From NCBI GenBank assembly GCA_016711325.1, contig JADJTH010000009.1:186001-250000 (forward strand): a stretch of DNA of 64,000 nucleotides, read 5' to 3'. This document shows positions 18,040 to 26,113 of the stretch, piece after piece. The position numbers were made by a program, and so were the translations under genes. The notes beneath the pieces are model-generated. The model was not told the origin of the DNA and made no database searches. It saw nothing but the letters and a program-made list of their open reading frames with translations. This stretch comes from Nigerium sp. GTDB lineage: Bacteria; Actinomycetota; Actinomycetes; Propionibacteriales; Propionibacteriaceae. Each line of letters starts with the position of its first letter. The first letter of the stretch is position 1.

Positions 18040-19008
18040 TCAAGGCGTATCCTCATCATGATCGATACAGTGCTCCCAGGTCAGGTTGTCGGGGTTCCAT
18101 GTGGCGTTAGCGACTCTCTCGTCGAGAGCGGGTCCTATGAACGCTGAAACCGTTCTTGTTGCTGCCGCGAGGGGGTATCTCGCCGCGACGGGCACCCCCA
18201 TGGCAGTCGCTCGCCAGGTGCGGGCCCACGCGTCGGGGATATCGAGCTGGGTAAACGGCGCCATTCCGCTGAGCGCCCGCTTGATATCGATTGCTGCTCT
18301 CAGATCTGCGAGCTCGACGGTCTGGGTGTGGGCGATGACGATGAGGTCCACCAGGTCCTTGACCCGGCTGCTGCGCTTGCCCCGTGGATAGACATCCATC
18401 GTGGCGCAGACCTTGTCAGCAACCTGGTCTACGACGGGATAGAGCCGATAGGGGTAGGTGACAAGGGGTCGGTCGAGCTGGATTCTGTTGGCCGGTTCAA
18501 TCATCTCGATGCTCCCGGTGGGAGGCGGGCCGACGACCACGTCGACGGCTACGGTGTCGACCTGGGTGTCGTGATCGATGTCCAGGCATGTGAACACCAG
18601 CCGCCTTGTGGCGACGCCGGGCTGATTGTCGCCGAGACCTGTCGGCGACGAGCGGCTAAGCCGGAAGATCAGATGGTCGCCCAGTTCCACTGCAACAAGA
18701 TTCTCGAGCGCCTTCCCGGCCGCGGCGAGGTCATCCTCTCGGGTTGAGGCGAGGTCGATGTCCCGGGTGGCTCGGGAGCGGGGGATGCGGGCGAGCATTC
18801 CCATGCCTCCTTTTAGGAGCCATTCCGACTCGTCACCTTGAGCGAAGAACCGGCACAGGAACCGGTCGAAGCGGGCTTGGCGGATCTGCGCATCAACCGC
18901 GGCAGCGCTGACGCCAGGCCCCGCCCGGCGAGCTGCGCTTCTCGCGGCTTCCTTGATCGCCTGCTCCAGCGCCCGCCAGTCTTGGTAGCTCCCGGAACCA
19001 TCATTCAT
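18040..19008 (-). CDS. abiEii: AbiEii-type nucleotidyltransferase toxin
   Basis: A 322-residue toxin of the AbiE type IV toxin-antitoxin system. It has the nucleotidyltransferase signature LLKGGMGMLARIPRSRATRDIDLAS, further acidic residues in DTVAVDVVV, and VADKVCATMDVYP with KDLVDLIVIA typical of AbiEii. It is thought to transfer nucleotides to RNA targets and to abort phage infection. Its start overlaps the AbiEi stop by 4 bases, giving the expected antitoxin-first order. Confidence 0.85.
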   Translation of the reverse strand: MNDGSGSYQDWRALEQAIKEAARSAARRAGPGVSAAAVDAQIRQARFDRFLCRFFAQGDESEWLLKGGMGMLARIPRSRATRDIDLASTREDDLAAAGKALENLVAVELGDHLIFRLSRSSPTGLGDNQPGVATRRLVFTCLDIDHDTQVDTVAVDVVVGPPPTGSIEMIEPANRIQLDRPLVTYPYRLYPVVDQVADKVCATMDVYPRGKRSSRVKDLVDLIVIAHTQTVELADLRAAIDIKRALSGMAPFTQLDIPDAWARTWRATAMGVPVAARYPLAAATRTVSAFIGPALDERVANATWNPDNLTWEHCIDHDEDTP

Positions 19009-19658
19009 GATGGTCCTCCTTCGGGTCGGACCCCGGCCAGGGCGTAGATCTCTCCGAGGACGCCTTGAGCGTCTGCCTTCCGGCGTACAGCAATCGGGGA
19101 GAGGTAGCGGACGAGCCTGTCTGGCGCCACCAGTTTGTCCGCGCGCACCGCGTCGCGCACGGCGTCGAGGATCAGGGACTCATCGGTTCCGAGTTCAACG
19201 AGATCGGCGATGGTGCGTTCGACGGTCAGTGTCGGGAGGCCAGCGACGGGGATCACGTCGTCGGGTGTCAATGCTCGGACTCGTAGGCGTACTCCGCGTA
19301 GTCGGGTGCCTTTGCGCCGGGCGACGATGAAGTCATACAGGTCGGGAAAGAAGTCCCCGATTCCGTGCACGATGGCGGCGGTTGAGCCAGCGGCGACGAT
19401 GCCCGCGACTCCGGCCTCGGTACGGGAGACGACTGCGCCACCCAATGCCAGCCAGGTGGCGTAGATGGCTTCGTGTTCCTGACGAGGTGCGCCTGACAGG
19501 CGATAGACGCCATGCGCAACCCGTTCAGCCGCGCCGGCCGCAGCCATGCGGGAGAGTTGCTTGCGCGTGACGCCTGCATCCTCGGCCTGGTGGGTCGTGA
19601 ACAGGCCCCACCGCCGCTCGGCAAGGACACCGAGCGTCGCGAGCGTCGCATGAGCCAT
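19005..19658 (-). CDS. abiEi: AbiEi-type antitoxin / transcriptional repressor
   Basis: A 217-residue protein with an N-terminal winged helix (GLFTTHQAEDAGVTRKQLSRMAAAG, then ERVAHGVYRLSG), the AbiEi_4 pattern, and a C-terminal antitoxin domain (DDVIPVAGLPTLTVERTIADLV). ATG 19658 is chosen because a perfect inverted repeat lies just upstream and would overlap a longer start at TTG 19688. Expected to autorepress and to neutralise AbiEii. Confidence 0.85.
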   Translation of the reverse strand: MAHATLATLGVLAERRWGLFTTHQAEDAGVTRKQLSRMAAAGAAERVAHGVYRLSGAPRQEHEAIYATWLALGGAVVSRTEAGVAGIVAAGSTAAIVHGIGDFFPDLYDFIVARRKGTRLRGVRLRVRALTPDDVIPVAGLPTLTVERTIADLVELGTDESLILDAVRDAVRADKLVAPDRLVRYLSPIAVRRKADAQGVLGEIYALAGVRPEGGPS

Positions 19659-19666
19659 GGCAGCGA

Positions 19667-19688
19667 TTGTACCTCTTTCTGGGTACAA
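19667..19688. promoter_or_regulatory. Perfect inverted repeat, probable AbiEi operator
   Basis: TTGTACC-N8-GGTACAA lies 8 bases upstream of the abiEi start. AbiEi proteins are known to bind inverted repeats in their own promoter, so this is the expected autoregulatory site. Confidence 0.65.
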
Positions 19689-20368
19689 ACGTTGCCATCA
19701 TCGGAACAGCGCACACAGCCGGCGCGTGGGTCCACCCCATGGTCTCCGAGACTTTCCGCACACGGCGCGACTCTCGGTCACGTGTCCGCCACGATCGGAC
19801 GCGGGTCGTCCAGCAGGCTGAAGACGACCGGATAGACGGCTCAACGCAACACCTCGGGGAGCGCTTCGACGTCGTTCCATGATCGACCGGCAAAGCGGAC
19901 CCGGCATCCAGTCACGAATACCCCAAGCGCCTGCCAACTCAGCGACCCCCGACTGCCGAGGCCCCACCCACGGGACGCCGCAACGCCGTCCCACACATCT
20001 GCGCACGCAAAGCAACGTTGCACCTGCTCCATCGCGCGCAACATTCCTCAACGCGCGCAGATCGGGCGGCAACCGGACCTCGCCGTTCTTCGTCCGCAGG
20101 TGGCCGGTTCGGGCGCCGAGGAACTCGACGTACACGCGGATGGACTGCACGGCAAGCGACTCGAAGAGCGCCCCCAACCACGCGCCGCATTTCACCAAGG
20201 AGCAGTCGACCTGGGTGTCGTGATCGATGTCCAGGCATGTGAACACCAGCCGCCTCAACCCGAGAGGACGACCTCGCCGAGGCCATCAGCGGAACAGCGC
20301 ACGCAGTCTTTGTGCTGCCGCGACCGGCGAGCGTCATCCGGCATCGCGGCGATGCGACCCCCGGATGG
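19689..20368. other. Recombined remnant stretch without intact gene
   Basis: No coding region supported. It contains 19998-20070 (copy of 15785-15857), 20151-20186 (copy of 22175-22210) and 20205-20255 (51-base copy of 18556-18606 inside abiEii). The pieces are directly joined, which shows several illegitimate recombination events. Confidence 0.6.
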
Positions 20369-21298
20369 GTGAGTTCAGTCCCCGACGTGGCCCTTGAGCA
20401 GGCACTCAGCGACACCGCCTTGCTAGTCGAACTCGGGCACGTCTCCCTTCCCGCCCGGCCGGGCGTTCTCGACCGCCCTGGCACCGTCCGCGAAGCCGAG
20501 GCGTTGGCGGCCGTCGCCCGTCAGTGGTGCGAACTCGATGATCGCTCCCCCGCTACCGACCTGACCAACGCGGTGCTCATCGTGGGACTTCTGGCTTTCG
20601 CCGAGCCGATGGCCAGCTTCGCGGACGCCGCCACCGCGAGCAACGGATCGTGGGGCGTGGCGTTGATCAACGGCACCAACCACGTCGGACGGCGCAGGCT
20701 GTCCCTGGTGCACGAACTGGGCCATTACCTGTTCGACGACGGCTACGTCGAGGACTTCCGGATCGACGCACCCGAACAAGACCAGCACGAAGCCCGTCTC
20801 GACCGTTTCGCCCGCGCCTTCCTGCTGCCCGCGGACGCCGTCAGCAAGCGCTGGAACGAGCTACACCCCACCGGTCTCCGCCAGGCCGCAGTGCTCCTCG
20901 CATCGGCTTTCCGCGTGGACATGTCCACGCTCGCACGGCGCCTCCACACGGACCTGGGCCTGGTGGACGCCCCAACCGCCGACCAGATCCGCAAGATCAG
21001 CACCAACCAGGCAGACATCGTCGAGAACGACCTCTATTTCGCCCGAGCCGGCTGGCTCGGAGTGCTCCAGTTCCTGGCGCCCGGCAACACCATCCTCATT
21101 CCCGACACCGTCGAGAGGAGATCCGGCAGGCACCGACCGTCGGTCCCATGTGGCCCGGTGCGGTTCAGTCGCCCCGTCGGTGGAGCCAGTATCCGGGTTC
21201 GCGGCGTTCCTGGTTCTTGTTCCTCGTACCAGCGCACAGTGGCGTCGAACTCGGCGGCAGCTTCGGGATGCTCTCGCTGGGGCAGTGTCATGCGGTGA
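20369..21298 (+). pseudogene. ImmA/IrrE metallopeptidase gene, internal deletion fusing it to a PIN-like gene
   Basis: The N-terminus appears complete (GTG 20369), with the metallopeptidase motif LSLVHELGHYLFDDGY and the following ARLDRFARAFLLPADAV. At 21036 the sequence jumps into a segment identical to the PIN-like gene at 23891-23963 (FARAGWLGVLQFLAPGN), then runs on into unrelated DNA to a stop at 21298. Compared with the second copy (23228-23854), 223 bases were lost at a short shared TA/AT. The normal protease C-terminus is missing. Confidence 0.75.
21205..21291 (-). pseudogene. ParE/RelE-type toxin, N-terminal fragment
   Basis: ATG 21291 overlaps the stop of the antitoxin-like gene (ATGA) and reads AAAEFDATVRWYEEQEPG, the usual first helix of ParE/RelE toxins. 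Similarity stops after about 29 residues, at the junction with the ImmA-fusion segment. The toxin is destroyed. Confidence 0.65.
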
Positions 21299-21524
21299 TG
21301 GAGGCGCGCAAGCGGGCGTAATGCTCGTCGGCGTCCACCAGCTCGACGGCCCCGGCGCGTACCTCGGCCAGTCGCCGGGTCGCTTCGCGGCGCCATGCGG
21401 CATCGACTTCGTCCGTGTCGCCGGTGCCGTGGAAACTCTCGAGTAGGGCGTTGGCGACGACCGCGCGCTGATCGGCGTCGAGCGCGAGTGCGTCTCGGAT
21501 CAAGGTCGCGGTGTCAGGTGCCAT
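21288..21524 (-). CDS. Addiction-module component antitoxin (ParE partner)
   Basis: A 78-residue acidic, helical protein: MAPDTATLIRDALALDADQR, ANALLESFHGTGDTDEVDAAWRREATRRLAEV, matching addiction-module component proteins that precede a ParE toxin. Its stop overlaps the start of the truncated toxin. The gene itself looks whole, leaving an orphan antitoxin. Confidence 0.7.
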   Translation of the reverse strand: MAPDTATLIRDALALDADQRAVVANALLESFHGTGDTDEVDAAWRREATRRLAEVRAGAVELVDADEHYARLRASITA

Positions 21525-21777
21525 GCCCCAAAGTGTACGCCGAACGTCCGACATCGCGGGGAGCGCTTTTCGCCTCAGTCTGAACGTCACGCGCTGTTGA
21601 CAGTCATGGCCGCGTGCGGGCCAGTCGCGGCCCGGGGCGTGCGGAGGGGGTCGCGTTCGGACGCGTCGCGGAGTTGCGTGCCGCTGTGCGGCCTGCCGCC
21701 TGATCTGCTCCCATGACCCTACGACACCTTCTCGATCGGCAGTCTTGACGAGCACCACCAGGACGGCGGAGCCGCAC
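21525..21777. other. Gap without recognisable feature
   Basis: The promoter of the antitoxin gene at 21524 should lie at its left end. I see no other gene, repeat or hairpin. Confidence 0.4.
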
Positions 21778-21993
21778 CTATGCCGACGCCACGCGGAGTT
21801 CCACTCCCAGCACGTCCAGGATCCTGAACGTCAGCCCCAGATCCCAGTGGGACTTCTTCATCAGCTCCTCGATCGCCGCACTGCACACGCCCAGACCCTC
21901 CGCCACGAGACCCAGGCCGCCGGCCTCCGACGCGCAGCGATCAACCACCACCTGCCGGAGGTCTCGCGCCAGGCAGTTCTCCGTCCTCGTCAT
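21778..21993 (-). CDS. Small HTH-like protein, possible orphan antitoxin
   Basis: A 71-residue protein with a good ribosome site (AGAGAGGAG, 6 bases before ATG 21993). The sequence LARDLRQVVVDRCASEAGGL, GLGVCSAAIEELM, FRILDVLGVELRVA follows the spacing of a small helix-turn-helix with a C-terminal strand. A partial copy of its first part lies at 15962-16007, so at least two copies once existed. Partner not seen. Confidence 0.5.
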   Translation of the reverse strand: MTRTENCLARDLRQVVVDRCASEAGGLGLVAEGLGVCSAAIEELMKKSHWDLGLTFRILDVLGVELRVASA

Positions 21994-22494
21994 CAGCGGC
22001 TCCTCTCTCAACGCCTACGACGATCAAAGCAGATAGGTCCGACGCTTCCGAAGACGGGCGTCCGGGCCGACCAGGTGCGGAAGCGCCTGCGGGTCGCGAC
22101 TCTCGATGGCGGCTCCCCCTGCCACCGGTCTGGCCAACGCGGCACTCGCCATTGGACTTGGCCTTCGCCGAGCCGGCAAGCGACTCGAAGAGCGCCCCCA
22201 ACCACGCGCCCGTCGCCCTCGCCACACGCCCCTCACCAAGGAGCAATCCCCACGCACCGACACCCAGCGGGAGGCCTGGCTTCTCGCCGGACGCCTCGAT
22301 CGGAAGGCGCCCGTCGGCTGAACTGTCATCGGCGGACAGCTGGCGCAGTTCCACGGCCGGCACACAGGGGCAACACCCACCCGAACGACGGCGGGCTCGG
22401 ACGCCGGGTATCGCCACACGAGCCAACCCGGACGCATTCCACATCGTCACCCATCACTCTTGTGCGATCATGCCTTGAATGCGATCATGGCACC
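21994..22494. other. Recombined remnant stretch with ImmA fragment
   Basis: About 22130-22175 resembles bases 20560-20605 of the ImmA gene and joins directly to 22175-22210, which equals 20151-20186. No intact gene is seen. The end near 22470-22494 probably holds the promoter of the toxin gene at 22495. Confidence 0.5.
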
Positions 22495-22818
22495 ATGGTT
22501 GAGATCGAGCTTCACGACGAGATCGCAGCCTGGCTCGACACCCTCACGCGGGACGAGTGGGAACGGGTGGTTGTGTTGATCGACCGACTCGCGGAGTTGG
22601 GATCGAGCGCACGCATGCCCTTATCACGCAGCCTGGGCGATGGGCTGTTCGAGCTGCGATTCACCCTCGGCCCCACCGCCAGGCGAATCACCTACAGGTT
22701 CACCAAGGACGGAAGGATCATCCTGCTCACAACCTTCCGCAAACAACGAAACAACGAACGCAACGAGGTCGGACGCGCCCGCCGCGCAGCCGATGAATGC
22801 GCGATCGACTACCCGTGA
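22495..22818 (+). CDS. RelE/HigB-type toxin
   Basis: A 107-residue protein of the phage-derived Gp49-like/HigB family: WERVVVLIDRLAELGSSARMPLSRSLGDGLFELRF, then RITYRFTKDGRIILLTTFRKQ, with the conserved Arg and Lys residues of ribosome-dependent RNases. It is directly followed by the HTH gene (TGATG overlap), the HigBA order with toxin first. Confidence 0.8.
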   Translation: MVEIELHDEIAAWLDTLTRDEWERVVVLIDRLAELGSSARMPLSRSLGDGLFELRFTLGPTARRITYRFTKDGRIILLTTFRKQRNNERNEVGRARRAADECAIDYP

Positions 22819-23151
22819 TGGAGGACGACACGAGCAACTATTCCCGCTGGAACGACGCGAAGAAGACACGCGCGCCCGTCACCGACGACCGCCGCACCGA
22901 GATCGAACAGGACCTCGCCCTCGGGCAGCTCATCTACGACCTGCGTACCGAGGCCGGCCTCAGCCAGCGCGAACTCGCCTTGAGGATGGGCACCACCGCA
23001 ATCGGTCATTTCCCGACTCGAAGAGGGCGGCGGCGCCCGCAACCGCATCGACACCCTCGCCCGCGTAGCAACCGCACTCGGACGCCACCTCGTGCTGTCC
23101 TTCCCCGAGCAAGTGCCTACAGAACTCAAGGACGCCGTACAAGTCGCCTGA
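22818..23151 (+). pseudogene. HigA/XRE-type antitoxin with one frameshift
   Basis: From ATG 22818 it reads LGQLIYDLRTEAGLSQRELALRMGTT, then a single extra C at about 22998 shifts the frame. In the other frame it continues QSVISRLEEGGGARNRIDTLARVATALGRH to the stop at 23151. Restored it would be a 110-residue XRE antitoxin. A loss of antitoxin next to an intact toxin is hard to tolerate, so a sequence error is quite possible. Confidence 0.65.
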
Positions 23152-23227
23152 CCGGCGGATCAACACGATCGCCAGCGCCCCACCCGCGCAACCCTGCCGA
23201 GAAACGAGCGAACGGGAGTGGCGATCC

Positions 23228-23854
23228 TTCGCCGAGCCGATGGCCGGCTTCGCGGACGCCGCCACCGCGAGCAACGGATCGTGGGGCGTGGCGCTGATCA
23301 ACAGCGCCAACCACGTCGGACGGCGCAGGCTGTCCCTGGTGCACGAACTGGGCCATTACCTGTTCAACGACGGCTACGTCGAGGACTTCCGGATCGACGC
23401 ACCCGAACAAGACCAGCACGAAGCCCGTCTCGACCGTTTCGCCCGCGCCTTCCTGCTGCCCGCGGACGCCGTCAGCAAGCGCTGGAACGAGCTACACCCC
23501 ACCGGTCTCCGCCAGGCCGCAGTGCTCCTCGCATCGGCTTTCCGCGTGGACATGTCCACGCTCGCACGGCGCCTCCACACGGACCTGGGCCTGGTGGACG
23601 CCCCAACCGCCGACCAGATCCGCAAGATCAGCACCAACCAGGCAGACATCGTCGAGAACGACCTCTACGTGCCCCACGATCTGAGCGACACTTGGCTGCA
23701 TCCCGAGTACGTCAACGCCACGCTCCGCGCCTACCGCGCCGACGACCTCACTGCCAGCCGCGCATTGTCGCTGCTGCGACAAACGTTCAGCGTCGACGAC
23801 CTGCCCGCGCACACCACCCTTGACGAAGGAGCACTGTGGACGCTGACCCAGTGA
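23228..23854 (+). pseudogene. Second ImmA/IrrE metallopeptidase copy, 5' end lost
   Basis: Bases 23228-23667 match 20597-21036 almost exactly (440 bases), including HELGHYLF. This copy keeps the true C-terminus (VPHDLSDTWLHPEYV through EGALWTLTQ), but its first about 75 codons are replaced by unrelated DNA. Its stop overlaps the PIN-like gene start by GTGA. Together the two copies define one ancestral ImmA plus PIN-like operon. Confidence 0.75.
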
Positions 23855-23963
23855 GCCAACGCTGGGTGGTCGACAGCGGCCCACTCAGCCATTTCGCCCG
23901 GGCCGGCTGGCTCGGAGTGCTCCAGTTCCTGGCGCCCGGCAACACCATCCTCATTCCCGACAC
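23851..23963 (+). pseudogene. PIN-like (DUF3368-type) gene fragment
   Basis: GTG 23851 overlaps the ImmA stop and encodes QRWVVDSGPLSHFARAGWL, GNTILIPDT, the N-terminal nucleotide-binding-like part of DUF3368 PIN-related proteins. Similarity ends at 23963. The same 73-base segment is fused into the other ImmA copy at 21036-21108. Confidence 0.6.
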
Positions 23964-24073
23964 GTTCACATCTGGATGCCCCAGATCCTCAGCTATGAGG
24001 ATAAGCAAACTCCACGCGCAGCTCGGCAGGCGGGTCACGTTCTCGAACATCGAGGTGCCTCAGCGATGCCCTT

Positions 24074-24469
24074 CTACAGTTCGTCGATCGCCAGCGCGCG
24101 TGCCCGCCGCCCAGCGGCCGCATGGCGAGCGGTCGTCCGTCGCAGCTCCTCGGTCTTCGCGCTGTAGTCGCGGAGGTCCGCCATGGCGATGCGCCGGTCA
24201 CGGTTGCCAACGACGGTGAACGGTAGAGCGCCGGCATCGAGAACCTTGTATAGATGCGCCCGGCTGACTCCCAGGATCTTCGCAGCCTGAGCCGGGGTGA
24301 CCGCATCAGCGGCACCGGCGATGATGACGTCCTGCCCAGCGCGGAGCCTCGCGGTCACCATCTCGATGACGTCGCGCACCACACCAGCCGGAAGGGTCCC
24401 GGCGAACTCATCAAGCGTCTCGAGTGTCTCCGGCACCGCAGATGCCGATGCGACCGTGAGCGTGTGCAT
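24074..24469 (-). CDS. Excisionase-family HTH protein, probable antitoxin
   Basis: A 131-residue protein. The C-terminal half has a MerR/excisionase-type helix-turn-helix (VTPAQAAKILGVSRAHLYKVLDAGALP, then NRDRRIAMADLRDY). The N-terminal half is helical. Similar proteins pair with PIN toxins; here the following DNA carries no intact toxin. The same architecture occurs at 41137-41535. The start at ATG 24469 is preceded by GGGGGAT. Confidence 0.7.
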   Translation of the reverse strand: MHTLTVASASAVPETLETLDEFAGTLPAGVVRDVIEMVTARLRAGQDVIIAGAADAVTPAQAAKILGVSRAHLYKVLDAGALPFTVVGNRDRRIAMADLRDYSAKTEELRRTTARHAAAGRRARALAIDEL

Positions 24470-24524
24470 GGCGGATCCCCCGTCCTCTCCATCAGGTCGG
24501 AGGCGCCACGCACTCCAACCCACA

Positions 24525-24540
24525 TGTCACAAGTGTCACA
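24525..24540. promoter_or_regulatory. Two TGTCACA boxes upstream of excisionase-like HTH gene
   Basis: TGTCACA at 24525-24531 and again at 24534-24540, repeat distance 9 bases, 56 bases upstream of the start at 24469. The same heptamer occurs twice, 18 bases apart, before the related HTH gene at 41535. This suggests a shared operator of this HTH family. Confidence 0.5.
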
Positions 24541-25084
24541 CACGCGCTCCCGGCACGGGCCTGGCATTTACACGGCGCCGGACGCCCTGTCGATGCCATC
24601 GACACCGACCTCCAGGAAGCGCGCACGCGACGCACCTGGCGCGAAGACCCTTACGGCGCCTCACTCGGGTTCGCAGGGAAGAGCGCACGGCGGAACCTCG
24701 AGAGCCATCGGGACGCGTACGCCACCGCCTGCCCCGAGCTGGCTGGTCTTCTCGCTCACGTCGACCCCAGCCCGTACGCAGAAGAACTCCCATGGGTTTG
24801 AAATGGTGCCCCGATCGCAGCGAGGCTGGACGCCCCGGCGGGCGTCCAGCCCTGGAGCAGCACCGACACGCTTGACCGGCGCCCAGCTCAGGACCGAACG
24901 CCTCACGTCGGCGACGGCTGAGTATGCGTCGCTTCGAGAAGAGGCGATCGTCGCGCAGTCCAATCAGCCGGCCGCGATGCACTGGGGTTTGGCGGTCGTC
25001 TCCGGCTCGCTGGTCGGTGGCTTCGCGCTCTCGGCGAAGGAGGGCACGCCGTCGCTTTCTGTGCAGCAGTCCCAACCGACTTGT
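24541..25084. other. Degenerate stretch, one possible gene end
   Basis: Bases 24601-24801 read one plausible frame on the + strand (WREDPYGASLGFAGKSARR, CPELAGLLAHVDPSPYAEEL) ending at a stop at 24801, looking like the C-terminus of an unknown protein whose start is lost. From about 24880 to 25080 another frame (AAMHWGLAVVSGSLVGGFAL) may be a membrane-protein piece. Neither is a complete gene. Confidence 0.35.
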
Positions 25085-25183
25085 TCTGTCTCTTGGAGAC
25101 CAGGTCGGACTCGCGCATCGCTCCGGGATTATTCATTGCGACATAAAGCCATCTAATATCGTAGCCAACTGGTCGGAGCTGGC
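25085..25183 (+). pseudogene. Ser/Thr protein kinase, fragment with catalytic loop
   Basis: In frame it reads GLAHRSGIIHCDIKPSNIV, the kinase catalytic loop with HCD in place of HRD. The N-lobe is missing: DNA before about 25080 is unrelated. The fragment ends at the IS21 boundary 25183 and continues in the same frame at 27831 if the element is removed. A Cys before the catalytic Asp marks a non-RD kinase. Confidence 0.7.
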
Positions 25184-25315
25184 TGTCAAGGGCCACTGGT
25201 TTCTGCCCGGAGGCGGACATGAAACCTGCCCGGTGGCGGTCACGAGAAGTGCCCGGTGGTGGCCATGGGATCTGCCCCTGGGGGCTGTTGGCCATCCACC
25301 TCGGTCGAGGCGTGG

Positions 25316-26113
25316 TTAGTGCAAGGGGGTCACCCCCCGGCCGGCGAGTGCTTGGGTGAGTCGGACGCTGTCGCCGCTGGTTTGGCAGACGTGGGCGTGG
25401 TGGAGGAGCCGGTCGACGGTGGCGGTGGCCAGCGTTTTGGGCATGAGTTCGTCGAAGCCGGCGGGGTGCAGGTTGGAGCTGATCGCGACGGAGCGTTTCT
25501 CGTAGGCGGCGTCGACCAAGCGGTAGAGGCCCTCGGCGGCGTCGTGGGACACGGGCAGCAGGCCGATGTCATCGACGACGACCAGGTCGGCGCGCAGGAT
25601 CCGGGCGATGGCTTTCGACACGGTGTCGTCGGCGCGGTGCCGGCGCAGCAGCAGGCCGAGGTCTTCGAGGGTGAACCAGGCGACGCGCAGTCCTTGTTCG
25701 ACAGCCAGGTGGCCGAGTGCTTCGAGGAAGAACGTCTTCCCGGTGCCGGAGGGGCCGCAGACGACGAGGTTCTCCCGCCGGCCGACCCATTCCAGGGTCC
25801 GCAGTGCTTGTTGGGTGGGGGCCGGGATCGAGGATGCTGTGTCCTGCCAGGCGTCGAACGTTTTGCCGGTGGGGAACCCGGCCGCGGTCCGGCGGGTGGT
25901 CAGCGCGGAGCGTTCCCTTCCGGTGACCTCCTCGACGAGGAGGGCTTTGACGACTTCGGCGGGGTCCCAGCGTTGCGCTCGGGCGGTGGCGAGGATGTCA
26001 GGTGCTGCGGTGCGCATGTAGGGCAACCGCATCCGGCGCAGCAACACTTCCAGGTCGGCCGGTAGCGGCGGGGCGACCGGGACCCCAGCCACCGGGGCGC
26101 TCTGGCCGGTCAT
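25316..26113 (-). CDS. istB: IstB-type transposition helper ATPase
   Basis: A 265-residue AAA+ ATPase of IS21 elements that activates the IstA transposase and selects the target. Walker A is GPSGTGKT near residue 119 and Walker B is LVVVDDIG. The later AISSNLHPAGFDELMP and RLLHHAHV blocks fit IstB. Its start overlaps the istA stop by 4 bases. No damage is seen. Confidence 0.9.
   Translation of the reverse strand: MTGQSAPVAGVPVAPPLPADLEVLLRRMRLPYMRTAAPDILATARAQRWDPAEVVKALLVEEVTGRERSALTTRRTAAGFPTGKTFDAWQDTASSIPAPTQQALRTLEWVGRRENLVVCGPSGTGKTFFLEALGHLAVEQGLRVAWFTLEDLGLLLRRHRADDTVSKAIARILRADLVVVDDIGLLPVSHDAAEGLYRLVDAAYEKRSVAISSNLHPAGFDELMPKTLATATVDRLLHHAHVCQTSGDSVRLTQALAGRGVTPLH

Noticed and set aside
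20312..21298. Reading the ImmA fusion as one intact gene
   Set aside because: The last about 90 codons run through a PIN fragment and through the reverse-strand toxin-antitoxin pair; the natural C-terminus is present only in the second copy.
23989..24073. A PIN toxin partner directly after the HTH gene at 24074
   Set aside because: The DNA after the HTH stop shows no start with an acidic PIN motif in any frame; only mixed remnants are present.
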